Assembly: GCF_018873765.1 (NCBI RefSeq)
Contig: NC_057926.1
Span: forward strand, 38,114,946 to 38,178,945
DNA: 64,000 nt
DNA from: Telopea speciosissima
Lineage: Eukaryota > Streptophyta > Magnoliopsida > Proteales > Proteaceae
Reading direction: 5' to 3'
The notes beneath the pieces are model-generated. The model was not told the origin of the DNA. It saw nothing but the letters and a program-made list of their open reading frames with translations, and ran no database searches. This document shows positions 24,462-36,200 of the stretch, piece after piece. The position numbers and the translations under genes were made by a program. The number at the start of each line of letters is the position of its first letter. Position 1 is the first letter of the stretch.

Positions 24462-24879
24462 CAGACCTCCTTAGATCTCTCTCTCTCTTACAATCTAACA
24501 AAGAAGGGGTAACCATTAATCCATATTTAATAACACAAATATAAACAGAAGTTAAACAGAACTATTATTGAATCAGGGAGAGAGAAAAAGAGAGTAGAAT
24601 GGCATGGAGATGGTAGAGTTTGTAATTTGTTTTTGTTTTTTTAAAAGTCTAACTGTGTAATTGTGAAGGTTTGTAAACAATTTCAATGGAAGGTGCCATT
24701 AATAATAATAATTTTTCTTCACTTTCTTTTTAAAGATAGAGAAGCAAAGAAAGTCAACTTTTAAGCTATAGATTGATTTTTGACGAAAGTTTACTCTGTA
24801 ACGGATCATGAGACTGACTAGTGAGTATTCTATCCATTTTCTAGGGTTGTGAATCTTACACTCGTGAAATAAGAAATCC

Positions 24880-25570
24880 TACCCCGTGTTGGATGCCCCA
24901 GTGTACGTTCTCATTGGCCCTTGCATGGGTGTAGGGACCATGCAGTTTGGCTGGCAATGATGTACCTTTTATTGGAAAAAAAAAGTACTCTTATGTGCGA
25001 GCGTATATACACATTGCACCCGATACAAAGGGAGGCAAAATGACTACGCTGCTCCCATGAAATTCAGAAATGCCCTCCCTTCATGATTCTTTTCTTTTGT
25101 TTGTTTTGGGGATTGAATGAAGGTTGTGTAGCACTAGTACCCAGGCACAAGAAGGGTGAAATGACCACCTTGCGAACCATGAAATGAAAAAATCCCACCT
25201 GTATTGGATGCCCACGTGTATAGTATCATTGGCCCTCGCACAGGTACAAGGGCAACACAATCTGGCAATGATCTCCTTCCTTTGGTTTTTTTTTTTTTTT
25301 TTTTTTTTTGGGGGGGGAGGGGGGGTGGGGTGGGGTGGGGCGGGGGGGAGTGGGGAGAAGAATTCTGTGGGAGAGCGTAGCACTGTGTACACTCTCATTG
25401 GTTCTTGTGTTGTTGGGGCCACGCAGCTTGGCAATGATCCCCTTCCTGTGTTTTTTTTGGGGAAAAGAACTCTATATATGGGGACAGTGTGCTTGCACCC
25501 AAACATGGTGGGGGACAAAAATGACCATTCTGCCCCTCATGAAATTTAGATATGTTGTCCCCCAGGATTC
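24880..25570. repeat. Array of three related blocks with CATTGGCC/GGCAATGAT motifs
   Basis: Three blocks starting near 24880, 25190 and 25375 share TTGGATGCCC..GTGTA..CATTGGCCCT..GGCAATGAT and are spaced by about 200-300 bp. Between them are GACCA..CTGC..CATGAAAT phrases. A T-run followed by a G-run occupies 25286-25350. No gene was found in the stretch; it looks like overlapping copies of one MITE family. A related phrase recurs near 63430-63480. Confidence 0.55.
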
Positions 25571-26149
25571 TTCCGCATGCGCAAAGGCCACGCTCTCCGA
25601 TAACAAAAATATGTACTTTCCTTTTTCTTTTCATATAGGTTGTCTTCTCCAGAATGGACCATGGTTTTTCTGGCCCCTTGGATTGGTGATTTGGGTGTGT
25701 TCTGGTCTTCTAAATTTTCCATGTTATACATGGGGGCTTTGGATATTTGGACAATGATCATATTCGTACATAAGCTTAAGAGAGATCTCACTCCCAATCC
25801 CCAAAACCAAACACTTGAGCATTTGGTATCTCCCACCCATCTCATTTTGGGGACCTTGCTTTCTTGATTCTCAGATTCCAGAATCCTAAGAAAATACGAC
25901 CGGGTTAAAAAAGGGCATAGCCAATAAAAAACTGTAATTGAGAATCTTTAACTCCAGAAGAATATGGAGAAGCTGGATTGCCTCCACAAGAGGCCCTTGC
26001 CCGTGTCTCTGGATTAGGCACCCAAAATTCCAAATGAAATAATTCATTTGGGAGTTCAAGCCTTTAAAAAAATGGGATTTCAAGAAACAATCTCATTTCT
26101 CATTTGATAGCTTTTGTCTTGAAGAAATAAAATCAACAACCTGACCAAC

Positions 26150-26287
26150 AGCTGCCTAGTGCAGTTGATGAGCTGCGGTGCGCTTCATGCCCATCCTCAC
26201 CAGGAGATCTCGAGTTAGAGTCTCCTGGTTGGTACCTTCCTCCCTCCCTATTCCTTTTCCCCCTCCTCCCCACCCCCCCTAAAAAAG
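26150..26287 (+). mobile_element. Probable tRNA-derived SINE
   Basis: An A-box-like TAGTGCAGTTGATGAGCTG is followed about 55 bp later by a B-box-like CTCGAGTTAGAGTC, then a pyrimidine-rich body and an A-run. This is the layout of plant SINEs. No target duplication was found, so the call is tentative. Confidence 0.45.
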
Positions 26288-26584
26288 TAAGACATATATA
26301 AAAGTTTCCAATTCCAAAAAAAAACAATACCAATCCGATCCATTAATTTTAGAAGACGATGATGAATCAATGGATGCAAGACTTCATTTTGGAAAACGAG
26401 AAGCAAATCATTTCTATTCCACATGATTCTCTCAATGCAAACATGGGAGAGTGAAACTGTTTGGTTCACATTCTTATTCTATATTCTTGAAATGGAAACA
26501 AGAATGGACCTCGTTCTGGAATGGAAACAAAAAAAAAAAGAAAAACACTCATTCCACGTTCTTGTTTTGATTTATCCTTCGTTT

Positions 26585-26612
26585 CAACTCCCAACTCCCA
26601 ACTCCCAACTCC
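26585..26612. repeat. Heptamer microsatellite (CAACTCC)x4
   Basis: Four perfect tandem copies of CAACTCC are followed by a degenerate fifth. Confidence 0.85.
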
Positions 26613-26676
26613 CGACTTTGAATACTCTCCTAATTGGTCGCCTTCGTAATCATGTCTCTGCAATTCAAAAAAAAAA

Positions 26677-26842
26677 GGAAAAAGAACTCTATCCGGGAGT
26701 GTGGCCTATGCCAGCACTCCCATTAGTCTATCTCTCTCCTCTTTTACGTGAAAAGACACCTTTGTCCCCTTATTTTAAGGAGGAGAGAGATAGACACATG
26801 AGGCTGCTGGTGTAGGCCACACTCCCAGACAGAAAACTACCT
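26677..26842. repeat. Foldback MITE, family GGGAGTGTGGCCTACAC, copy 2
   Basis: It has the same arms and loop style as 18441-18609: GGGAGTGTGGCCTATGCCAG on the left and GTGTAGGCCACACTCCC on the right, with CTCTCTCCTC inner blocks. Confidence 0.75.
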
Positions 26843-26906
26843 CCCTCAAAAAAATTGTCTTTCCACCAAAACAATTGAAGCTCACTAGTCTCCAAATTCC
26901 TTCCCT

Positions 26907-27227
26907 ATGCAAACCCTAGATCTCTGCCATATTCTCAATCTGAAGCCCCTATGGTTTGCTGCAATTCTTCATTGTGAAGGAAGACAATGTTTTGAGGACA
27001 AAGAAACGTCTGAGCATACACTTTTGGTTGTTCACGAAGTCTGTGTGTTCAAAATCTCCCCTCAGAGCACGAGGAGTGGATATAAGTCTAGGGAGTGGCG
27101 TTTGCGTGTGGTTTCATGTAAAGAATGTTGTGAGATCCAGCTTGAGGATCCCAACTCAGGCAATCTATTTTCCGCTTGCTTTGTCCTCCCTGAGCAAAGG
27201 GGGAACTCTGTCGAAACTGTGACTTAA
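26907..27227 (+). pseudogene. NECAP-like (adaptin-ear-binding coat protein) retropseudogene, partial
   Basis: The open stretch contains SEHTLLVVHEVCVFKISPQS and RLRVVSCKECCEIQLEDPNS followed by GNLFSACFVLP. These correspond to the N-terminal PHear-like domain of NECAP proteins, which bind clathrin-adaptor ears in vesicle coats. The piece between YKS and RLRVV is about 12 residues shorter than in the family, and the protein ends at a stop right after SVETVT, missing most of the domain. No introns interrupt it, and the first about 25 codons are unrelated. It is therefore read as a truncated processed copy rather than a working gene. Confidence 0.6.
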
Positions 27228-29592
27228 AACCTATGCGTATTGACCCAGTCTATGAGTAATAGAGGAAGTATATGGTAGGAAAGAACAAATACACAGACAT
27301 GTATGTAACCTGTAATTGACGTTGATATAGAGCCTACATACATACAGCTTATGCTATTAGGCCAGATCTACCGCAGCCCACAATCCGTAGCTCTATTTTT
27401 ACAACAAGGAAAGTATGATCGACCACTCAATTGAATTTGTTTTTTTCTCTCACACATGACACATCCATCCTCATACTCTGTTCGTCGACGGTTGACTATC
27501 AGTGTCAGTTTTAAGGAAAATTTATGGATTAGAAATCGAATTGGGAATCGACTATAACCAATTTCAATGTTAACCGATTCTATGTTATCTTTTTCATTGA
27601 TCTAATCCAAATCAGACTATTTCACCTAATGCTCATTACCAAAAACACCATTTCTACTTTTCTTCCATCTTTTGACCACCTCAACCTCTAAAACTTTGTG
27701 GCTGTTTCCATTTTAACTAATATATACGCCTAAAAAACCTCTAATTTGTGAGATATACAGAGCTATTTTCGGATTTTAGAAGTTTATCTCTCCACATGTA
27801 AAATTCAACTTTTTCGTCATTTTTCGTTGATTTCACTATGAATTTAAAGTATGTGGTATTATTTAGATCAACTACATGTTTAATAGATCAAATCATGTGT
27901 TCGACAGCATGACTACACAAATCTTTGCAAAATATCGGCATTTAGTAGTAGTCCAAACAGTGTTCACATTCTCAGTTGAAAATGCATTCTGTGTTTTGAA
28001 AATGGGAATACATATCAAACATAGCTTTAATAATCTCATTGAATTAATGACCTCTAATAAGGAAGCATTCACGTTTAGGTATGCTCTAAACTGTTTAAGC
28101 CTCTTCTACCAAAACAAAAATAAACTGTTTAAGCCTCAAACAACCCCCCTGATCCCAAATCCCGATGAACAAAAGAGAGAGAAGATAGCAGAATGAATTA
28201 TAGACTGTTTTTCCTGATCATTCTTTTATTCTACAGAAAAGTGGATATCCACAATCAGCATGAAAGCATAGATCTGATATCTAACAAAGCTTCAATTAAT
28301 ATTAGAAATGCCTATTACTTGATTGTCTAATATGCAAAGTAGATTATAACCCAATTATAATTTGGTAACAAGTAAGAGATGCTGATATGAGGGGCAGTCA
28401 CTCTGTGCAGCAACTGCCGAAAGATGGAACCAACTCTATTCCCTCCCAGGATCCAGGGAGAGCCAGGACTAACACCTGGTTGCACAGCCCTTGTTAAGGG
28501 CCCTAAGTGTGATCAGATCTATGTATCTTGGACCCTCTATGTTAAAGAATGAAACTATTTCCATAATTTATGGTTAAATTTTAAAAAAAAAGGCATACCA
28601 TGATAACCATATGGGTGGATGTAATGACCAACCTATTAAAAAAAAAAGGTCTTTCTAGGTGTCACTATGCTTGGTGAAGTATAATGCTTCACTATTTGCC
28701 ACTTGACAATACATGGGTTAGTCCATGTGATAGAGGGTCCACTATACACCTCAATGACCACATTTTAGTCCAAAGTAAGCAAGGAAAGTTGCTCAAACCC
28801 TAATTCAAAGTCTTAGTATAATTACCAAAATGCCATCAATGGAGATGAATTTAAAATACAAAATGGCACCTTTTATAATTTTAGCTACTTCCTCTACTCA
28901 TTTTAAGCTTAAATTGAACCAATGAGATGCTTGTCTAGTCCTCTATCACATGGACTAATCCATATACTTACATATGGCACATAGTGAATCCTTGTACTTC
29001 ACTAGGCATAGTGACTGGGAAGAGAAACCTAAAAAAATAATAAAACTGGACACTTGCTTAATGCTGACCTAAAACATGGCTTTGCAGGATCAACACATGA
29101 AACTTAAGACACTACTGGTAGAAGTCACCATAGAGGTCTAAACTGATGCAGAAACCCTTACTCAGCTCTTCAACAAAGGAGTCACCTACCCCTGGCCATG
29201 GACTATTTATTCTTATCTTATATTTTGTTACGAAAACCCAGTGAGGATGTTCTTTATCTCACACCTTAGCTAGGTGAGGTCGTTCTAACAAAGTTCACTG
29301 CTTAGTCTCTTTTGTTGATCTGTGTAAGTTTCATTAGTTTTCATGAATCTTTTTTTTTTTTTTTGCAAAAAGAAAGTTTTCTAATCTGCCGACTAAGTAA
29401 TTGACACATGAAAACCGAATATTTCTTTCACTCCCTATTTGACTCCTAAAAGTGCATGGTTCACCAACCAGCAAAACCCTTCCCAATAGAAAATTAAGGA
29501 ATTAATCCTAAGCAATAAAAGTTCAAGCTTTTCAACCTAATCTATTGGATGGTCGGAAATATTTTTTGTGAAGCTCCAATAAAAAATAAAAT
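27228..29592. other. Gene-free stretch
   Basis: No supported gene. A weak open stretch at 27876-28196 has a faint resemblance to the C-terminal end of hAT transposases but no diagnostic motif. The rest is AT-rich unique-looking sequence. Confidence 0.4.
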
Positions 29593-29605
29593 AGTTACAA
29601 CTCAT

Positions 29606-29779
29606 AGAGGGCAGACCTTGGCACAACGGTAAGGTTGCTCCATTGCGGCCTAGTGGTCATGGATTCAAGTCGGGAAACAGCCTCTCCGTGAAGTACGGCA
29701 AGGTTGTGTGCAATATGACCCTTCCCAGAGTCCACAGTGGCGGGAACCTCGTGCATTGGGCACGCCCTTTTTTTATATA
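29606..29779 (+). mobile_element. Au-like SINE with perfect 13-bp target duplication
   Basis: A tRNA-like head has an A box TGGCACAACGGTAAGG and a B box GGATTCAAGTC. The body GGAAACAGCCTCTCCGTG and GTGGCGGGAACCTCGTGCAT followed by a T-run is typical of Au SINEs. Flanks AGTTACAACTCAT (29593-29605 and 29780-29792) are identical. It lies about 440 bp beyond the stop codon of the PEPCK-like gene. Confidence 0.9.
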
Positions 29780-30222
29780 AGTTACAACTCATCGTAAAAT
29801 TTACCATGCTTGCTTCTCAGCTGAGGCCAATCTTTGAGGTGGTACCTATGATGAATCCTTAACCCAAACAGGAGAAGTGGTATGCAGTGTCTGCCTTAAA
29901 GTGCCTACTTGAAAATAATCCACAAATATTGCAGTTGCTGACCCCAATAACCCACAGTAATTCAACTATTGTTTATTTCAAGACAAAGATATTTTCTCAG
30001 TTCTCCTCCTGTATAACCAAAAAAAATTTGAACAAATACATGTAAAATGAGAGTACACAAATGGAATGGAAAATATAAATGTTCTTATTTTTATTCCACA
30101 GTTTACTTTCAGGTACTTTTTCTTTTTCCCCAGAAGCGGGATGAGACTACAAAATTCTCACAGATGCAAGGACAATCTAAAATTAAATAAAATGTGCACA
30201 AACCAATCATTAACAGAGGGTT

Positions 30223-33200
30223 TTAGAATGAGAACTCCGCTGGTAGCTCCTGGAACTTACCAGTAATAAAGCTCTTGTACTTTGATTGGAGATCCCCAGC
30301 TGCAAAGTTATGAAAGGAATTTAGAAAAATACAGTTGTCCCTGTTGACCAGGAGAAAGGAAAAAGGAAAAGAAAAAATGATAATTGAAGAAAGCTACCTT
30401 TAGGTTCAAAAGGGGATATATTTCCAGATAGGGTGGATTCTGCCAACTTAATCAGCTCCTTGCCTACAGAAACATAAAAGGCTTCTATAGTTGATTCACA
30501 ATGGGTCTACACAAGTAAATGGCAGAAACTTTTTTAAGTGTGAAGGACTTTACATAAGTATCATTTAAAAGCACTTCAAAGTTTAATAAATATACAACAT
30601 AGATGTAGTAGCTCATCTAGAACAGTTATACCTTGTCACTACAAAATCACTGACCTAGAAGAAAAAATGTCTGTTCTATCATATGGTACATAGACCACTA
30701 CTAGCACTGAGAAAAACTCCTAAGCACCCAACATTCTGAATGACCAATAGAACATATATTGTCGAAATTGATCTGTTTACTCCTATCCTATCAATTGGGG
30801 TAATTTGGGACTTATTTTTCTTTGTTTTAAACAAGGGTACTGTGGTAATATTTTATACTAATGGGGGATAGTTTTGTCCTTGTATTTATTTCCTCTTATT
30901 ATTTAATGCAAACTGCTCATAGTTGGAGATTATTCTAACCTACCGTGAGTCTTGTTCTTCTCACTTTGTCGACTTCTTCCTCTTCTTCTTTCTTCTCCTT
31001 TCCTCTCTCCTATTCTTTTCCTATTGGTTGTTTGCTGGTCTGACATTGCTACATGGTGTCAGAACATTAGACAATCAATAGCTTTGACGCCTATTTTTTT
31101 TGAGGATCTTCTACCTTATGGTTTACAGAAACCTATGCTCTTCTTGCTTTGTCTGAAACCCTAGTTTGTAACACATGACAACTAGGGTTTCCTATGGTGT
31201 TGAAGACTACAATAAGGATGTTTCATCTATGCGCATGAAGCTTCCTTCTTGCTGCTGATCCTTACCACTGGCAGTACCCTGTTTTTTGGCCATTTGGCTG
31301 CGCACCTTTGGATTGAGGATCTCCCCCCGTAACCGTCAAGTGGTTGAGATTTATTGGGGTTCATTCATATGGCCAAAGGTCTCCTATTGCTTCAAGTTTG
31401 ATGCTGATCAGATGACTATATTGTTGAATCTCGAAGAGTTGCAAATTCTTCAATTTTGAAGTTTCTATTTTGGTGCATCTATCTATTCTCCACATCCAGC
31501 CATTGGATTGCCCTCATATTTTGGGCTAATTTTCTCCTACTTCTACCCCAACTCGACCTGGTACTTGGCCTCCCTAATTTGCTACAACAAGTTTTCTCCC
31601 GGGCTGGTTGTTGGCTACTTCTTGCGTTATTAACCCTGGGTGGCTGTTTTATCTTCTCCTTCTGCAGGTCATCCATTTATGATTTGGATGTTGTTGAAAT
31701 AGGCTGCTTACCCGATTGGGGTAAGCAGTCCTAGTTTGATTGGGATTAGTCCTACTAGTCCTAGCTGATTAGGATTAGTCCTAGTCATGTTAGGCGTAGT
31801 ACTAGTCAGATTGGATTCTTTTCTTTTCTTTAATTTTTTGTGTTTTATCCTCAGCTGAGTCCTATTCTGGCATTCCTAGTTGTATTAGGAATTCCTAGTA
31901 GGACTAGGACTGAGGTGTTGTTATTCCTATTTGTACTTTGATCAGTTTACTTCAAGTTACTATAAATAAAGGGGCTTGGGTGATCGATTTATATCACTCA
32001 AGCATTCATTCCAATGCTGTTTACATGGTATCAGAGCCTAATCTGATCTAGGAAACAGCTTCTCTCGATTTCAGGTTCTCTCCTCTCTTTTCTTTCTCTT
32101 TTTTTTTTTTCCTTTTTTTTCTTCTCTCCACCACTCTCGGTCTCCTTCTCCACATCAGGGCAGCAACTGTGAGGTGATCTAATGCAATTTTAGTTGCTGC
32201 CCTCAATGTCATCTCATTGAAGATCGAAGAACAGCTGGTGTGGCCTAAATCTGCCGGCAGGATTATTCCATCCTTGGAGATCGAGCTCTTCTTACACCTA
32301 AAGTTTGATTTCTTTTTTTATGGAGATTGTTCCCTGCTTCTATTGGTCTACACCAGCCCTTAGTTGAAGACTGCAGAGTGTTTGAGATACAGTGCTGCAC
32401 TTTTCTGCAATTTCCTGCAATCAGTTTTTCTGCAATCAAGCTTCTTCCTAAATTTGTCAAAATTTAGGGTTTTTTATTGGCTCATCAGAAAGAGCTAATT
32501 TTTGGAGGTTATCTTCCCTGGTTTTAGTAGGGAACTCGACCAAGGTTTCAGCCCATTCTGACGGCTGAAAACTCTGCAAATTAAAAAACCCATTCGAATC
32601 AGGTTTTTTACAAATCTGATTTTTCTGTCTGGCTGAATCATGGGTGACTCAGAGATGACCACTGCTACTTCTGGAGGAGATCAAAATAGGTTTGATTTTC
32701 TTCCCTATGCTGCTGCCATTAAGCTTGATGGTACAAACTACTTGATTTGGGCCAGATCATTATCCCTAATAGTGGCTGGTAGGGGACTCACTGGCAACCT
32801 CACTGGCACCACCAAACAACCTACTGAAGAAGGTGTTGCTCGTACTAAATGGGCTGCCAATGATGCAATGGTAATGTCCTTTGTTCTGAACTCTATGACC
32901 ACTGACCTCTCTAGTCAGTATCTTCTCCTTGACACTGCTACACAGATATGGACAGCTGTCAAGGGCACTTATGGTCGTTCAGGAAGTGGTGCTCAGGTTT
33001 ATGAAATCAGGAAGACACTCCAAACCACTACTCAGAAGGAGATGTCTGTCACCAAATACTATGCTGCCCTCAAATGTTTATGGCAGCAATTGGATCACTA
33101 TGCTCGGTTTCAGCCTACTACTACTGCTGATATTACTGCCTACCACACCTATGTAGACCAATTCCGTGTCTATGATTTCCTGGCTGGCCTCAATGATGAC

Positions 33201-36200
33201 TATGACCCTATTAGGGTGCAAGTCCTTGGACGGGTTCCTTTCCCCACTTTAGAGGAGACCTTTTCTTATGTTCACAGTGAAGAGACACGACGGGCTGCCA
33301 TGATGATTACTCCCAAAGTTGAGAGATCAGCCTTACAGACTGCTGGCCCCACTCCTATTGCTTCTTCTAACAGTGTTGCTGCTTTTACTACCAAAGAGCC
33401 TGTTAAGTGTGAGCATTGTCACAAACCATATCACACTAAGGCTCAGTGTTGGAAATTATATGGAAAGCCAGCTGATTTTGAGGCCAAACATAGTCGCGCT
33501 AAGTCTAAAAACAAAGCCAATCATACTGAAAGTGTAGCTCCAACTCCCACTGCTGACATTGGTTTCTCCCAGGAAGAACTCCAGGCTTTGCGTCGTATGT
33601 TGAACACATCAACTGCCTCTACTATGTCTGCTGCCAATTCAGGTTCCTTCTTTGCCCGTACAGGTATTTCTTTTGCTGGTCATTGTGCATCAGTAGTATC
33701 CACTCCATGGATCATTGACTCCGGTGCTACTGATCACATGACAGGTTCTTCTAGCCTTTTTAATACATATTCTCCTTCCTCTGGTAAGGATAAAGTCAAA
33801 ATTGTTGATGAGTCCCTCTCCTCCATCTCAGGGAAAGGATCCATTGGTTGTTCTCCTTCCCTTACACTGTCATCTGTGTTGCATATTCCCAAATTTACAA
33901 CTAACCTTCTTTCCATTAACAGTATCACTAAATCCCTGAATTGTAAAGTGACCTTTTTTCCCACTCACTGTGTTTTTCAGGAACTGGACTTGGGGAAGAC
34001 GATTGGATCGAGTAAAGTGCATGGCGGATTGTACCTGCTTGATGGCAATCCTACTCCGGCTTTGCCTTCGGCATCTTTCTCTTCTGATTTACATAAATGG
34101 CACTCTAGACTAGGCCATCCCCCCTTAGGTACTTTAACAAATTTATTTCCAACATTAGTTAAAGACTGTAATAAGGAAGATTTTTTTTGTGAGCCTTGTG
34201 TCTTGGCTAAACAGACGCGTTCAACTTATCCTATTTCTAATAAACGATCCTCTTCCTTATTTCATATTGTTCATACTGATGTGTGTGGGCCTAGTAGGAA
34301 AGCTTCCCTGACTGGCCATCGGTGGTATGTCACTTTCATTGACTGATATTCTAGGTTCACTTGGGTTTACCTTATGCACACAAAGAGTGAAGTTTTTTTA
34401 TGTTTTCAACACTTTCATCAAATGATTAAGACCCAGTTTAATGCCACTCTTCAAATTTTGAGGAGTGACAATGGGAAAGAGTATATGGAAGGTCGGTTCC
34501 AAAAATACCTTCTTGCACATGGAATCCTCCATCGGACCAGTGTGTCGACACTCGACCCAAAATGGTGTGGTGAGAGAAAAAACCGCCACCTCCTCCGGAG
34601 GTGGCTAGGCCCTATGTTTGCTCGTCTTGTCCCTTCCCTTTATTGGGGGATCTTGTCCTTCTGCAGCCTATTTAATTAATAGGCTACCCAGTTGGGTTCT
34701 TCTTTCAAAAGCCCCTATTGAGCTATTACTTGGCTCTTTTTCCTTTATAGTCCCACCTAAGGTGTTTGGATGCGTTTGTTATGCTAGGGATACAAGGTCC
34801 CCTAGTAAATTTGACCCACGTAGCCTCCGCTGCATTTTCTTGGGTTACTCTACTACCCAAAAGGGGTACAAATGTTACTACCCTCCATCCCGCATGACTT
34901 TTTTTAGCATGGATGTTGTCTTTCATGAACATGTTCCATATTATGTGTCCCCACCTCTTCAGGGGGAGAGTGTTAGTGAAGATGTGCTGACTACTGACTC
35001 TCCACCTCCACTTCAGTCTGTTTACCATGAGTCTGAACCAGTTCGGCCTGCCCCTAGTACTCCCCCTGAGGCAGGGGAAGAGGTTCCTATACGGGGGGAG
35101 ACCATTTCTATTCAGGGGGAGCAATCTACCCCGTTCCAGACTCCTATCCAGAGGACTATTAGTGAATTTCAGAGGAGGATTGATGCCAGTAATGTGAAGA
35201 CCTATGCAAGGAAACATAAGTAGGTTCAATCAACTGTTGCTCCAGTACCCATCCAATTGCCGAACCCGGATCCAGAACCTGCCTCTCCACCTGGTAATGA
35301 TCCTGACTTACCTATTGCTCTTCTGAAGGTGTCGAACTTGCACTCGGCATCCCATATCTCATGTTGTTTCTTATGATTCCCTTTCCCCATCCTTTCGTGC
35401 CTTTGTTTCCTCTCTTTCTTCTGTTCGTATTCCTAACAATTGGCAGGAAGCTTTATCAGATGGAAAGTGGAAGGCAGCTATGATGGAAGAAATGGACGCC
35501 TTGAAGAAAAATAACACATGGGAGCTTGTGGTTCTTTCACCTGGGAAGAAAACCGTTGGATGTAAATGGATGTTTTTGTGGTGAAACAGAAGGTGGATGG
35601 CACTGTGGATAGGTATAAAGCACGACTCGTGGCCAAGGGGTTCACTCAGACATACGGCATTGATTACCAGGAAACTTTTACACCTGTTGCAAAGTTAAAT
35701 ACTGTTCGTGTGTTATTATCTTGTGCAGTCAACCTTGGATGGGATTTGCAGCAGCTAGATGTAAAAAATGCCTTCCTAAATGGAACACTAGATGAGGAGG
35801 TGTATATGGACATTCCACCAGGTTCTCTTGTGACAGAAACCAAGGAAAAGTATGCAGACTAAAGCGCGCACTTTATGGGCTGAAGCGATCACCTCGAGCA
35901 TGGTTTGGCGGTTCCTGAGGCCATGATTTACGTGGGATATAAGCGAGTAATGCTGATCACACACTCTTTATAAAGAGGGTTGGTGAAAAACTCACTTCTT
36001 ATAGTCTACGTTGATGATATAGTGGTTCTGGCAATGATGGTGATGAGATCAGACGGTTGAAGACCTTCCTTGCACAATTTGAATTTGAGATCGGAAAGAT
36101 CTTGGGAAACTACGATACTTTCTGGGCAGCGATCTTCTAAAGGCATTTTTCTCTCCTAAAGGAAGTATGTCCTAGCTTATTAGGATTATTAGGATTAGTC

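Noticed and set aside
25081..25845. Several overlapping open frames over the T/G-rich blocks
   Set aside because: They are low-complexity translations of homopolymers and repeated MITE blocks, with no conserved motif.
27876..28196. 106-codon open frame resembling a hAT transposase C-terminus
   Set aside because: No conserved dimerisation motif (SESAFS-like) is legible; the similarity is too weak to call.
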